A DNA stretch of 64,000 nt from NCBI GenBank assembly GCA_024710405.1, contig JANJUV010000002.1, positions 426,357-490,356 of the forward strand. The letters run 5' to 3'. The stretch comes from Bacteroidales bacterium (GTDB lineage: Bacteria; Bacteroidota; Bacteroidia; Bacteroidales; F082). The notes below the pieces were generated by a model. That model had not been told where the DNA came from and made no database searches. It was given only the letters and a program-made list of their open reading frames with translations. Both the position numbers and the translations under genes were made by a program. This document shows positions 53,635 to 63,792 of the stretch, in pieces. Positions within the stretch are counted from its first letter, which is position 1; each line of letters opens with the position of its first letter.

Positions 53635-56040
53635 ATGTGGACTTTTATCATCCGGCTTATCCTGCGCAACCGACCGGGTATTTTGGTTTTTATCGCTCTG
53701 ATGGCAATATTGATGGCATGGCAAGGATCAAAAGTCCAGATGAGCTATGAGATGGCCAGAATGTTGCCATCGAATGACTCCACAATAATTGTTTATGAAC
53801 GTTTCAGAGAAGTTTTCGGGCAGGATGGCAGCGTCATTTTTGTTGGTCTGAAGGATGAACGGATTTTTGAACTGGAGCATTTCAATGCCTGGTTCGACCT
53901 CACACACCGAATCAGAGCGATCGAAGGGGTGGAAGAAGTTGTTTCGGCAGGCCGGCTTTTTCATCTGATCCGTAACGACAGCCTGAAGAAATTTGATTTC
54001 GTGCCTGTAGTTTCTCAGGCACCACGCACACAGCATGAGCTGGATTCGATAAAAGAATTGATTTATAATCTTCCTTTTTATGAAGGCCGTCTGTTCAATT
54101 CGCAAAACCATGTGAGTCTGATGATGATCACACTCGACAAGGATGTGCTGAACACAAAAAAAAGGGTCGGCCTCGTGCACGATATAACCACCGAACTCGA
54201 CACTTTCTCTGAAAAATTTGACCTGAGCCTGCACTATTCGGGACTTCCCTATATCAGGACGATAACCAGCGAAATGATACAACACGAACTGGTCCTGTTT
54301 ATCATTCTCGCATTACTGATTGCCTCGGTCATACTGTTTGTGTTCTTCAGATCACTGCGAACGGTTGTGTTTATTATCCTTGTTGTGTTGGTGAGTGTGC
54401 TGGTACTTTTTGGTACTGTGGCGCTTTTAGGATTTAAAATTACCATACTAACTGGTATTATGCCGCCGCTGCTCATTGTGATTGGAGTTGAAAATTCAAT
54501 ATTCCTTCTCAATAAGTATTATAACGAGTTTAATATTCACGGCAATAAAATCAAGGCACTTGCCCGAACCATACGTCGTATCGGTGCAGCCAATTTTCTG
54601 ACAAACGCAACCACTGCCGCAGGCTTTGCTGCATTTATTGCTACCGGAAACGAACTTCTGGTCGAATTCGGTATTATTGCCTCCATCAATATTATGGTGG
54701 CCTATGGATTGAGCCTGGTACTAATACCTGTCATTTTTAGCTATTTACCTGATCCTAAGGCGCGCCATGTTCAGTACCTTGAAAAAGGTGTTGTGAACAA
54801 TATTATCCAGGCTGTTGTGTACGTAGTATTAAACCACCGAACCAAGGTATACACCGCAACTGTTGTTCTGCTGTTGGCCGGAGTCGTTGGCATGCTCCGG
54901 TTAAAAACAACCGGAAATATGGTTGATGACATTTCCAAAAAAGATAAACTGTATCAGGACCTGATGTTTTTTGAGGAACATTTCAATGGTGTTATGCCCT
55001 TTGAAATTACTGTTGACACCCGCAAGAACAGGGGCATATTGAGATCAGGCACACTGCAAAAGATTGAACAATTGCAGGACACACTGGCAACATACCCGCA
55101 GTTCAGCAAGCCCCTGAGCGTAGTTGAAGTTGTCAAGTTTTCTCGTCAGGCATTTTTCAGGGGAAATCCTGATTACTACGGGCTTCCTAATCAGCAGGAA
55201 CGAAACTTCATCCTATCATATGTGCCCTCATTGAAAAGTGACAAGCGAACCATAATGAACAGTTTCGTGGACTCGAGCCTGCAGGTGACCCGTATCAGTG
55301 TCCAAATGGCCAATATAGGAACCAACCAGATCGACAGCATACAGCAAAGCCTTGTTCCAAAGATTGATCAGATATTTCCTAAGGATGATTATTCTGTCAG
55401 CCTGACAGGTAGCAGTATGGTCTTTCTGAAAGGAACCAATTATTTGGTGCACAACCTCCTCATGTCGCTGGTGTTGGCAATTATTGTAATCGCTTTGCTG
55501 ATGGCACTTACTTTCTCATCGTTTAAAATGATTGTCATTTCATTGATTCCCAACATTATACCCCAGATTCTTACCGCCGCCATGATGGGTTATGCCGGAA
55601 TAGCCATCAAACCCAGTACAATTTTAATATTTAGTATTGCCTTAGGAATCAGCGTTGACAACACCATACATTTTCTATCGAGATACAGGCAACAATTGCT
55701 GCTGAACGACTGGAAAATCAAGGAATCGGTGCTGGCTGCCCTGATGGAAACAGGATTCAGTATGATCTACTCAGCAGCGGTGCTCTTCTTTGGGTTTGCT
55801 ATTTTTATACTTTCTTCTTTTGGCGGCACCGAAGCACTGGGCTATCTGGTCTCTTTCACCTTACTCTCAGCAATGTTGGCCAACCTGTTTGTTCTGCCTT
55901 CTCTGCTGCTGACCCTCGATAAATATATTCTCACTCAGGCGTTTAAAGAACCTTTACTGGAAATCCTCGACGAAGAAGGAGATATTGAATTGGACGATCT
56001 GGAAATTGAACAACTTGAAGATCACAAGAAACAGAATTGA
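53635..56040 (+). CDS. RND/MMPL superfamily membrane exporter
   Basis: This is an inner-membrane RND-type transporter, perhaps for lipids or hydrophobic compounds. The 801-residue protein has the duplicated layout: one helix near 15-32, a periplasmic loop (about 40-220), a five-helix bundle (about 225-395, with GIMPPLLIVIGVENSIFLLNKYYNEF), and a helix near 410. A second loop (about 440-615) and a final helix bundle (about 620-770, with FSIALGISVDNTIHFLSRYRQ) complete it. The aspartates near each bundle's centre fit the proton relay. An acidic tail (about 780-801) is cytoplasmic. There is no adjacent membrane-fusion or outer-membrane partner. rfbA starts 30 bases later. Confidence 0.87.
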   Translation: MWTFIIRLILRNRPGILVFIALMAILMAWQGSKVQMSYEMARMLPSNDSTIIVYERFREVFGQDGSVIFVGLKDERIFELEHFNAWFDLTHRIRAIEGVEEVVSAGRLFHLIRNDSLKKFDFVPVVSQAPRTQHELDSIKELIYNLPFYEGRLFNSQNHVSLMMITLDKDVLNTKKRVGLVHDITTELDTFSEKFDLSLHYSGLPYIRTITSEMIQHELVLFIILALLIASVILFVFFRSLRTVVFIILVVLVSVLVLFGTVALLGFKITILTGIMPPLLIVIGVENSIFLLNKYYNEFNIHGNKIKALARTIRRIGAANFLTNATTAAGFAAFIATGNELLVEFGIIASINIMVAYGLSLVLIPVIFSYLPDPKARHVQYLEKGVVNNIIQAVVYVVLNHRTKVYTATVVLLLAGVVGMLRLKTTGNMVDDISKKDKLYQDLMFFEEHFNGVMPFEITVDTRKNRGILRSGTLQKIEQLQDTLATYPQFSKPLSVVEVVKFSRQAFFRGNPDYYGLPNQQERNFILSYVPSLKSDKRTIMNSFVDSSLQVTRISVQMANIGTNQIDSIQQSLVPKIDQIFPKDDYSVSLTGSSMVFLKGTNYLVHNLLMSLVLAIIVIALLMALTFSSFKMIVISLIPNIIPQILTAAMMGYAGIAIKPSTILIFSIALGISVDNTIHFLSRYRQQLLLNDWKIKESVLAALMETGFSMIYSAAVLFFGFAIFILSSFGGTEALGYLVSFTLLSAMLANLFVLPSLLLTLDKYILTQAFKEPLLEILDEEGDIELDDLEIEQLEDHKKQN

Positions 56041-56070
56041 CGTGTATTTACCAACCAAAAACCCCAACCC

Positions 56071-56931
56071 ATGAAAGGAATCATTTTAGCCGGAGGATCC
56101 GGAACCAGACTGCACCCACTGACACTGGCCGTGAGCAAACAATTGATGCCTGTGTACGACAAGCCCATGATTTATTATCCGCTTTCGATTCTGATGATGG
56201 CCGGAATCAAGGAAATACTGATTATCTCGACACCGCATGACCTGCCACACTTCCGGCGCCTTCTTGGCAGCGGAGAATCGCTTGGCTGTGCCTTTTCCTA
56301 TGCCGAACAAGCAGTTCCCAATGGACTGGCTCAGGCTTTTGTTATCGGCGAAAAATTTATTGGCAACGATAAGGTTTCACTTATTCTGGGCGACAATATT
56401 TTTTATGGAAGCGGCTTGCAACAATTACTCATGGAAAACAACAACCCAGATGGCGGCGTAGTATTTGCCTACCATGTATCAGATCCAGAACGATATGGCG
56501 TGGTTGAGTTTGACACGAATCATAGAGCAATCTCTATTGAAGAGAAACCTAAACAACCCAAATCAAATTATGCAGTTCCGGGTTTGTATTTTTATGACAA
56601 CACCGTTGTTGAAGTAGCAAAAAACATCAAACCGAGTGCCCGTGGTGAATATGAAATTACCGATGTGAACCGGTATTACCTTGAAGGCGGCAAACTAAAA
56701 GTGGGAATTCTCGGCCGCGGTACAGCATGGCTTGATACAGGAACCTTTGCATCCCTTCTTGAAGCCTCTCAATTTGTTGAAGTAATTGAAAACCGCCAGG
56801 GACTTAAAATAGGCTGTATAGAGGAAGTTGCTTATAACAAAGGTTTTATCAACAAAGAGCAATTGGCCGAACTTGCCCAACCTCTGCTAAAAAGTGGTTA
56901 TGGACAATATCTTGTAAACTTAATCAGGTAG
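56071..56931 (+). CDS. rfbA: Glucose-1-phosphate thymidylyltransferase
   Basis: RfbA makes dTDP-glucose from glucose-1-phosphate and dTTP, the first step to dTDP-L-rhamnose and related sugars for surface polysaccharide. The 286-residue protein opens with the nucleotidyltransferase motif [14 protein letters not shown] (about 4-17), followed by [18 protein letters not shown]. It has the LGDNIFYG metal/nucleotide motif (about 109-116) and [22 protein letters not shown]. Length matches the short RmlA type (about 290). The rfbB, C and D genes are not in the window. Confidence 0.95.
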   Translation: MKGIILAGGSGTRLHPLTLAVSKQLMPVYDKPMIYYPLSILMMAGIKEILIISTPHDLPHFRRLLGSGESLGCAFSYAEQAVPNGLAQAFVIGEKFIGNDKVSLILGDNIFYGSGLQQLLMENNNPDGGVVFAYHVSDPERYGVVEFDTNHRAISIEEKPKQPKSNYAVPGLYFYDNTVVEVAKNIKPSARGEYEITDVNRYYLEGGKLKVGILGRGTAWLDTGTFASLLEASQFVEVIENRQGLKIGCIEEVAYNKGFINKEQLAELAQPLLKSGYGQYLVNLIR

Positions 56932-56966
56932 TGTTTGTTATTTAGTAAAACCTACAATGAAGTATT

Positions 56967-57944
56967 ATGGATAAAATCCGCTTTTTTGGTGAACAGATAG
57001 CACATTTGATCGAAGAACTTGACTTCAGGAAAGAACCACCTGAATTGTACGATCCTATTGCCTATACCATGAATCAGGGAGGTAAAAGACTCAGGCCTCT
57101 GCTGACGTTGCTGGCTTGCGATCTATTTGGCGGCGACATCCAAAAGGCACTGTATCCCGCACTTTCCATTGAGGTGTTTCATAATTTCACTCTTGTTCAT
57201 GACGATATCATGGATCGCGCTCCGTTACGCAGGGGAAAAGAAACAGTTTATAAAAAATGGAATTCCGACATAGCGATACTGGCCGGCGACACCATGTTTG
57301 CCCTTGCTTACACATATGCACTGAAAACTGATGCGGAAATTGTCCCGGAAATCCTCACCGTGTTCAGCAAGGCAGCCATAGAGGTGTGTGAAGGACAACA
57401 ATATGACATGAATTTTGAGCAGCTGGCCTCCGTAAGTATTGATGAGTATATCCGCATGATCCGACTGAAAACGGCTGTCCTGCTTGGTGCAAGCCTCGAA
57501 ATAGGTGCTATATGTGCCAGAGCTGATCAAAATGACGTACGTAAGCTGTATCAATTCGGTATTGAACTTGGCATCGCGTTCCAGCTTAAAGATGATTTAC
57601 TGGATGTATACGGCGACACAGAAAAATTTGGCAAACTCAGTGGCGGTGATATTGCAACAAACAAAAAAACATTTCTCTATCTGAAAGCCATGGAACTTGC
57701 CAATAACAGACAGAATAAAGAACTGAAACAGTGGTACAGCCAAAACACCACTATTGATCCCAATCACAAAATACAGGCTGTAAAGAAAATTTTTGATGAG
57801 CTTAATATTCAAAATCTTACAGGTGAAACCATGACCGGATATTTTGAACGGTCTCTAGCCCATCTTGACAGTGTTCATGCCGATGCAACCCGAAAAGATG
57901 ATTTAAGATTGTTTGCCACGCAATTGTTCAACAGAACATACTAA
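56967..57944 (+). CDS. ispB: Polyprenyl diphosphate synthase
   Basis: This trans-prenyl transferase builds a long-chain polyprenyl diphosphate, probably for the menaquinone side chain. The 325-residue protein has the two aspartate-rich motifs that bind magnesium and diphosphates: LVHDDIMDRAPLRRGKETVY (about 77-96, DDIMD) and FQLKDDLLDVYGD (about 205-217, DDLLD). It also has GGKRLRPLLTLLACD near 33-47. It starts 35 bases after rfbA. The 3' end nearly abuts the convergent ABC-F gene. Chain length (octaprenyl or heptaprenyl) cannot be read from sequence. Confidence 0.93.
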   Translation: MDKIRFFGEQIAHLIEELDFRKEPPELYDPIAYTMNQGGKRLRPLLTLLACDLFGGDIQKALYPALSIEVFHNFTLVHDDIMDRAPLRRGKETVYKKWNSDIAILAGDTMFALAYTYALKTDAEIVPEILTVFSKAAIEVCEGQQYDMNFEQLASVSIDEYIRMIRLKTAVLLGASLEIGAICARADQNDVRKLYQFGIELGIAFQLKDDLLDVYGDTEKFGKLSGGDIATNKKTFLYLKAMELANNRQNKELKQWYSQNTTIDPNHKIQAVKKIFDELNIQNLTGETMTGYFERSLAHLDSVHADATRKDDLRLFATQLFNRTY

Positions 57945-57956
57945 CACCTGCTGAAT

Positions 57957-59894
57957 TCAAAGGGCATCCTTCTGCTCATGCAATGCTTCCCATGAAGCCA
58001 CCTGCTCATCAATCTTCGCTTTCAGGTCTTTATATGTACCATACCATTGATCATCGATAATAATATCCGGATGCAAATCAGGGCTTTGCAGTATATGGTC
58101 CATCGCTCTTAAATCAGCTTCCAGTCTGTTAATAGCCGCCTCGATGGTTTCAATCTGACGTTCAATCCGTCTCAATTCCTTTTCTGATTGCTTCCGGGCC
58201 TCATAATTGATCTTATTCGCAGAAGGTTCGCTACGGATTTGTTCGTTGCGCGACTGAACCTTATTCAGCTCCAGTTGCTCAAATTTCTCAATGGCACGGC
58301 TGTCCAGAAAGTCGTACACATCGCCCAGATACTCCCTGATCGTTGGTTTTTTAAATTCAATCACCTTATTGGTAAGTCCTTGCAAAAAATCACGATCGTG
58401 CGACACCAGAATGAGCGTTCCGTCATAATCGAGTAACGCATTCTTAAGGATGTCTTTTGATAGCATATCGAGGTGATTGGTTGGTTCGTCGAGAATCAGC
58501 AGATTAGCAGGTTTCAGCAACAGTTTGGCAAGCGACAGGCGCGATTTTTCCCCTCCCGACAACACCTTCACCTTTTTATCAATAGACTCACCACTGAATA
58601 AAAAAGATCCCAGTATCGCTCTGATCCTCGGACGAACTTCTCCGGTAGCGATCTGCTCAAGGGTTTCGAAAACGGTTAACTCAGGATCAAGCATATCGCC
58701 TTGATTCTGTGCGTAGTATCCAATAATCACCTGATGGCCATATTTCATTACTCCTTCAAATTCGAGCACACCGGCCATAATTTTCGACAAGGTAGATTTG
58801 CCCTCACCGTTTCTACCGACAAAAGCGATCTTCTCGCCCCTGAGGACAGTGAGGTTAATATCTGATAAAACCTTTAGTGCACCGTAGTTTTTATACAACT
58901 GTGAAAGTTCAATAATCACTTTTCCGGCATGAGGCGCAGGCGGAAAGCCAAAATGTATCGCACTGTGGTCAAAATCATCAATAGAAACCTGATTGATTTT
59001 CTCTAACTGTTTTATTCTCGACTGTACTTGTTTGGCCTTTGTTGCTTTATATCGGAATCGTTCAACAAAACGCTCAATATCACGGATTTGTTTTTGCTGA
59101 TTGTTGTATGCAGCCTGTTGGGTTTCGATGCGTTGTTCGCGAAGTTCCACATACACGGAGTATGACCCTTTGTAATCCCATATTTTTCCCTGGCTGATTT
59201 CGATAGTTCGGTTCGTTATGTTGTCGAGGAAAGCACGGTCGTGAGAAACCATGACGATGGCACCATAATAGCTTTTCAGAAAGCCTTCGAGCCATTGAAT
59301 GGATTCAATATCCAGGTGGTTAGTGGGTTCGTCGAGCAGCAGTAATGCAGGTTTTCCAAGGAGCAGTTTGGCAAGTTCGACCCTCATTTGCCAACCATTG
59401 CTGAATTCGTACATGGGTCTTTGAAGATCACTTCGTTCAAACCCAAGACCGAGAAGTACTTTTTCAGCTTCACCCTCCTGAGCGAACCCACCCATGAGGT
59501 TGTACCGTTCATTTAGTATTGCCAGACGTTCGATGAGTTTGGCATATGCCTCGGAATGGTAATCCTCGCGTTCGGCAATCTCTTTCCCGGTTTCCTCGAT
59601 CAGTCGTTGTAGTTTATTTACCTCTTCAAAAGCCATTAAAGCTTCATCCAGCACACTAAGCCTGCTTTTATGGTCCTTTTCCTGAGGAAGATAACCAATA
59701 GTTATTTCATCAGGAACGACAACCTCACCACCACGTGGTTTTTCCAGTCCGCACAGCAGACGAAGTAAGGTTGTTTTTCCAGCACCGTTTTTCCCAACCA
59801 GTCCGATACAATCTTTTGGTCGTATCAGAAAAGTGATCTGTGAAAACAGATCATCACCAGTATAATGCATGGTGAGGTTTTGAACAGAGATCAT
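57957..59894 (-). CDS. ABC-F family ATP-binding protein
   Basis: ABC-F proteins act on the ribosome rather than in membrane transport. The 645-residue protein has two ATPase domains: Walker A GKNGAGKTTL (about 35-44) with signature FSNGWQMRVELAKLLLG, and Walker A GRNGEGKSTL (about 363-372) with LSGGEKSRLSLAKLLLK. The second Walker B is LLILDEPTNHLD. A linker (about 240-320) is the usual P-site tRNA interaction motif region. A C-terminal charged coiled coil (about 555-640) resembles Uup/YdiF. No membrane segment is present. A promoter match lies upstream. The subfamily is not certain; antibiotic protection types are less likely. Confidence 0.92.
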   Translation of the reverse strand: MISVQNLTMHYTGDDLFSQITFLIRPKDCIGLVGKNGAGKTTLLRLLCGLEKPRGGEVVVPDEITIGYLPQEKDHKSRLSVLDEALMAFEEVNKLQRLIEETGKEIAEREDYHSEAYAKLIERLAILNERYNLMGGFAQEGEAEKVLLGLGFERSDLQRPMYEFSNGWQMRVELAKLLLGKPALLLLDEPTNHLDIESIQWLEGFLKSYYGAIVMVSHDRAFLDNITNRTIEISQGKIWDYKGSYSVYVELREQRIETQQAAYNNQQKQIRDIERFVERFRYKATKAKQVQSRIKQLEKINQVSIDDFDHSAIHFGFPPAPHAGKVIIELSQLYKNYGALKVLSDINLTVLRGEKIAFVGRNGEGKSTLSKIMAGVLEFEGVMKYGHQVIIGYYAQNQGDMLDPELTVFETLEQIATGEVRPRIRAILGSFLFSGESIDKKVKVLSGGEKSRLSLAKLLLKPANLLILDEPTNHLDMLSKDILKNALLDYDGTLILVSHDRDFLQGLTNKVIEFKKPTIREYLGDVYDFLDSRAIEKFEQLELNKVQSRNEQIRSEPSANKINYEARKQSEKELRRIERQIETIEAAINRLEADLRAMDHILQSPDLHPDIIIDDQWYGTYKDLKAKIDEQVASWEALHEQKDAL

Positions 59895-59914
59895 AGAAGA
59901 TGCGTATTGCCGGG

Positions 59915-59946
59915 CAAAAATACTGATTACAACGGAGAAGCCACAA
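59915..59946 (-). promoter_or_regulatory. Candidate promoter of the ABC-F gene
   Basis: On the minus strand TTG (59944-59946) and TATTTTTG (59915-59922) are 21 bases apart, matching the Bacteroidota consensus. The element is 21-28 bases before the ATG and its -33 lies in the T-run of the preceding terminator. Confidence 0.5.
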
Positions 59947-60225
59947 AAAAAAGGGAGAACCCAATGAATGGGTTCTCCCTTGTATGGTGCCTCAGGTTGA
60001 CTGAGACCTAAGCCTTACTACCTTACGATAGTTACGCGTTTGGTCACAATGCCTTCGGTGGTGGCTATCTTAACCATGTAAACTCCTGCCTCGTAACCGG
60101 CGGTGTTCAGGTCTACCTTAGTCTGGCCGCCTATCGCTGCATCGTAAACCAACTGACCAACATAGTTGATCACGCTGATACGGCTGATCTGGCTGCCACT
60201 GCTTACAGTAAACTGATCTTTGGCC
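59946..60225. repeat. Direct repeat copy A: T9SS sorting-domain 3' end plus terminator
   Basis: This 280-base block matches 63721-64000 without gaps and with 9 differences by my count (about 97% identity). It covers the last 69 codons of the T9SS protein gene, the stop codon, the spacer and the terminator. The second copy is cut by the window edge, so the true length is unknown. Confidence 0.9.
59951..59981 (-). terminator. Rho-independent terminator of the T9SS protein gene (copy A)
   Basis: On the minus strand a 13-bp perfect stem (core GGGAGAACCCA with TGGGTTCTCCC) with a 5-base loop is followed by eight or so T (59945-59952). It lies 37 bases past the stop codon at 60018. Confidence 0.9.
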
Positions 60226-63200
60226 GGGTTCGGATATACCGATGTCACCGACGCGCTCAGGCTGTTTACACTGGTGTATAGGATACATATAAAGTCCTGT
60301 GTCGGATTCTGTGCTGCCAGGGCTGCTGGTGACTCACAATAATCTGTCTCACTTTCCCATACCGAGGTCACCTTGTAGCAGTAGGTTGAGCCTATTACAA
60401 GGCCGCCTTCTGTCTCAGTGTCAAGATAGGTGTAGTTCGGGGTGCCTACATACGGTACAAAGTCATACAACTCGTATGCACCGCTGTTCACACTGCGATA
60501 GATATTGAAGCCGCCCAACATACGATCGCTGTCAACCGGGGTGCTTACGCCAACTTCCTTCATCTGGCCCATCGAGAGCTCAGTGTTGGTGTTGTTGTAA
60601 ACATGGTTGTCAACTAACGGGCTGTTGGCTGATACAAATCCTAACTCCTCTACATAGGCCTGGATGTTCCAGTTGTAGCTCAAAGTCGGGGCTATCTCCG
60701 ACAAGGCATCCCAGCTGATTCCGTCAAGGCTGATCATGTCGCCATATCCGGTTACTGCTGGACCTTCATCGGTTCCGGCAGGGATCTTGCCTGCGGCCTG
60801 ACCACCTATAGTGTAACCTACCCACAACTCACTGGCCACGTCGAGCGTGATCGGTGTGTCGAGTGTTACTTCGTTCCAGATACCTGCTACAGGACTGGCA
60901 ACTACCTTGCTGGCAAGTAAGGTTCCGGCGTTGGCGCCTTTCCATACCTTAACAGTCAATGTGGTAAAGCCTTCATCCTGTGGGAAGATACGTACCTTGG
61001 TAATGCTGGTACCATTGTAGTCGCTCAACTGGCCTGCATCCCAACGGGCAGCTACACTGAAGGTGCCTCCGCTGGTCAAACCGATACCGGAGAAATTGGT
61101 GCCGCTGTCCCAGTGGATCCACTCGGCTATCAGTATCGGCACATCGGGTGCTGCAAAGTTCAACTCTATCCCAACAGTACCATTTGCATTGATTTCCTCG
61201 CCAGCTAAGTCTTCTGGCGATGCACATACACGATATACGGCTACATTGTCAACAAACCAACTTATGATGTTGCTCGATGTTACACACTCAGCATTGAACC
61301 TTACCATGAACACCTTGCCCAAAGCGTGGTCAGTGATATTGATGTGGCACGATTCCCAAACAAAGCTGCCATTGTTGGCAAACTCATATACTGTGTTCCA
61401 GTTCATGCCGTTGAACACTTCTACCTTGAGCTTCTCTTCGCCCGTGGCAAAACGATCGGTCAACTTCACGTCAAAGTCTAACCAAATGTCGCCTTTGATT
61501 AAACCGTAACCAAGCAACGGATAGCTCCTCAGAGCCGAATTGCCGTCCTCGATCAAGGGATCCCATGTGAACTCGGCACTCGGTGCTATGTTGCCCGTTT
61601 GGCCGCTAACTGTCCAGTTTGCGCCACCGGTGCTCCATTGGTTCAGACTGAAGGTGCCACTCGAGAAGTCTTCGTAGAACGGCAGATCAAAGCCGTAAAC
61701 TACTTCTGCTTCAATCGGACCATCAATCATCGACTCGCCTATCTGGCCAGGGAATCCATAGAAACCTAGGTCATACAATGCGGTTACACTATTGTAATAG
61801 GTGCCGGGCATCAATACATGGTCTATGTACTGAATCCACTCATCTACGCCCTGACCATTGTATGGTACATTGGCGATGAAATCACCGTTACGATATACAT
61901 TGAATCCCAGAAAACCATCCGGTATGCCAACACCACTAATATTATCAAATTCAAGGTCTTTCTTTGTATAACCTTCTACCGTTACAGTATTACTTGGTGC
62001 AGCGACTGTGGAGGGCGTATAGTTATCAGGGATAATCTCTCCTGTAAAGGCGGGGGCAAAAATGCCGGGATCTTCAATCGGCGGGTTCCACAACAACGGT
62101 ACTTCGTTGGTGTTGAACTGATATGCCGAATACAGGTTACGTGGAGGATACAGATAGCTCGACTGCCATGTGAAGTATACCTTGGGTGATAATCCGCAGG
62201 AATATCTGGCGGCTACTGCTCCGGTGTAAATCTGGCCATAGGTCAGATCCTGATATTGATATTCAAATACATCTGTAGGAACTTCGGCTACAAAACCATC
62301 GTTCAGATACAGATAGTAGCTCTGTACTTCCGCTACGCCGTTGCTGATCTCTACGTTGTCAACGCCCCAGCCATCGGCAAATAAACCATTGTCATCGTGG
62401 TGGAAGGCAAACCAGATCTGACGCTCACCATCAAGTCCTGAGAAAGCAGCAAGGTTGATCTGGATCGGATGCCAGCCGATACCCGGGGTCATAGTCTGCA
62501 ATAATTCCCAGTAGGCTCCGTCGTCTGTCGAATACTCAACATAGGCCGAAGATCCATATGAAGCTGTATAGTACTGGTCAAAGTACAGAACGAAGTCCTC
62601 ACGCTCACGTAAATCAACAGGCGGGGTGACCAGGTAGTCTATGTTGCCTTCGTTTGTGCTGCCGATCCCGCTATCATCCTGCGCCAAAGCAAAGAAACCA
62701 TCACCTGCAGGTACCGGCCAGTCGGATGTCCCTGTCGGGCCTTCCTTATGCTGCCATCCTGTTGAGTTTTGTGCCTGGAATTTCTGCCAGCCAGGCGGGG
62801 GAAACTGGGTGCCTTCAAAGTCCTCGATGAGCTTGACTACCAATGACTCATCCCAGGTAGCTGATGAGGTCAGCGAGTCAACAAGAAAGTTGCGCGGTGC
62901 ATAGGTGTTCTCGCCCAACACTACATCACGGCTCCAATCTGCAAAGGTGTATATGTCTTCTTCCAAAAAAATCTGGAAGCCTACTTTCTCTACCTTCAGG
63001 TCATAGAAGCCATTGAACACGGAGTCAAATACTACTACGCCGGTCTCATCAGTTACTGCAAAGTAATTGGTGAAGGGATAGCTGCGGGCGGTAAGTGTTA
63101 CTTCGGTATTGTTAGGGCTGGTTCCGTTGCAGCAGCTTACGTTGATCATAACGGCTACATCAAGCAGTTTGGGAACTAGGCTCGAATAGGCCCATAACGA

Positions 63201-63389
63201 AAATTCATCATTGGTGTACTTGGCCCTCACTTCACTTGAACCACCCGGAGTGTTGTAATCCGAGGAAATGTCACCAGCAGTGCAGGTAGCTGAAACGGAA
63301 AATTGTGCCAGGGCACTGAACGGGTTGATCAACATTAAACCGAACATCATTAAAGCTAACCACTTAAATATTGTAGCTCTGCTGCTCAT
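60018..63389 (-). CDS. Large T9SS-exported, adhesin-like multidomain protein
   Basis: This 1123-residue surface or secreted protein has a signal peptide (about 1-28, ending ALAQ) and a carboxypeptidase-regulatory-like domain (about 75-165). Two choice-of-anchor J (MAM-like) domains follow (about 188-350, with LIEDFEGTQFPPPGWQ, and 575-735, with LPFYEDFSSGTFSLNQWS), along with fibronectin-III-like segments. A further beta-sandwich lies at about 760-925. The C-terminal sorting domain (about 1045-1123) starts VYPNPAKDQFTV and ends KRVTIVR. No catalytic motif was seen, so adhesion or matrix function is likely. A near-identical 3' end occurs at 63793, so it belongs to a tandem family. Partners and ligand are unknown. 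Confidence 0.82.
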   Translation of the reverse strand: MSSRATIFKWLALMMFGLMLINPFSALAQFSVSATCTAGDISSDYNTPGGSSEVRAKYTNDEFSLWAYSSLVPKLLDVAVMINVSCCNGTSPNNTEVTLTARSYPFTNYFAVTDETGVVVFDSVFNGFYDLKVEKVGFQIFLEEDIYTFADWSRDVVLGENTYAPRNFLVDSLTSSATWDESLVVKLIEDFEGTQFPPPGWQKFQAQNSTGWQHKEGPTGTSDWPVPAGDGFFALAQDDSGIGSTNEGNIDYLVTPPVDLREREDFVLYFDQYYTASYGSSAYVEYSTDDGAYWELLQTMTPGIGWHPIQINLAAFSGLDGERQIWFAFHHDDNGLFADGWGVDNVEISNGVAEVQSYYLYLNDGFVAEVPTDVFEYQYQDLTYGQIYTGAVAARYSCGLSPKVYFTWQSSYLYPPRNLYSAYQFNTNEVPLLWNPPIEDPGIFAPAFTGEIIPDNYTPSTVAAPSNTVTVEGYTKKDLEFDNISGVGIPDGFLGFNVYRNGDFIANVPYNGQGVDEWIQYIDHVLMPGTYYNSVTALYDLGFYGFPGQIGESMIDGPIEAEVVYGFDLPFYEDFSSGTFSLNQWSTGGANWTVSGQTGNIAPSAEFTWDPLIEDGNSALRSYPLLGYGLIKGDIWLDFDVKLTDRFATGEEKLKVEVFNGMNWNTVYEFANNGSFVWESCHINITDHALGKVFMVRFNAECVTSSNIISWFVDNVAVYRVCASPEDLAGEEINANGTVGIELNFAAPDVPILIAEWIHWDSGTNFSGIGLTSGGTFSVAARWDAGQLSDYNGTSITKVRIFPQDEGFTTLTVKVWKGANAGTLLASKVVASPVAGIWNEVTLDTPITLDVASELWVGYTIGGQAAGKIPAGTDEGPAVTGYGDMISLDGISWDALSEIAPTLSYNWNIQAYVEELGFVSANSPLVDNHVYNNTNTELSMGQMKEVGVSTPVDSDRMLGGFNIYRSVNSGAYELYDFVPYVGTPNYTYLDTETEGGLVIGSTYCYKVTSVWESETDYCESPAALAAQNPTQDFICILYTSVNSLSASVTSVYPNPAKDQFTVSSGSQISRISVINYVGQLVYDAAIGGQTKVDLNTAGYEAGVYMVKIATTEGIVTKRVTIVR

Positions 63390-63720
63390 GATTTAAAGGT
63401 TTTGATAAAATAAACTTCTGATTAATAAGTTTCTAAGTATCTGAAACAAATTTTATCAAATTGAATATCAATTGAATATATTGATAACTTGATGATAAGT
63501 GCAAATATGGTAAAAAAATAAAACCCTGACATTCTGCTAATTTTTAAAAATACGTCCAAGTATTATTACAAGACACGTGTACCCCAGAGCTGAGAGTAAA
63601 AATACGATACTATTCGAAACATTAGCATAAATTCTCAGGAAAAAAATGAATAAAACCTTATTCAAGTTCTTTATTATGTACTTGGAAAAATCTATTTGCC
63701 TCACACATTAGCAAGCAAAC
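63390..63720. other. Intergenic spacer upstream of the T9SS adhesin-like gene
   Basis: This A/T-rich 331-base stretch should hold the promoter of the 1123-residue protein gene on the minus strand. TAAAATTTG is close to the -7 consensus but has one extra spacer base, so no promoter is called. No open frame or RNA gene is seen. Confidence 0.4.
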
Positions 63721-63725
63721 AAAAA

Positions 63726-63756
63726 AAGGGAGAACCCAATGAATGGGTTCTCCCTT
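63726..63756 (-). terminator. Rho-independent terminator of the edge T9SS gene (copy B)
   Basis: It has the same 13-bp stem and loop as copy A, followed on the minus strand by seven T (63721-63727). It lies 37 bases past the stop codon at 63793. Confidence 0.9.
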
Positions 63757-63792
63757 GTGTGGTGCCTCAGGTTGACTGAGACCTAAGCCTTA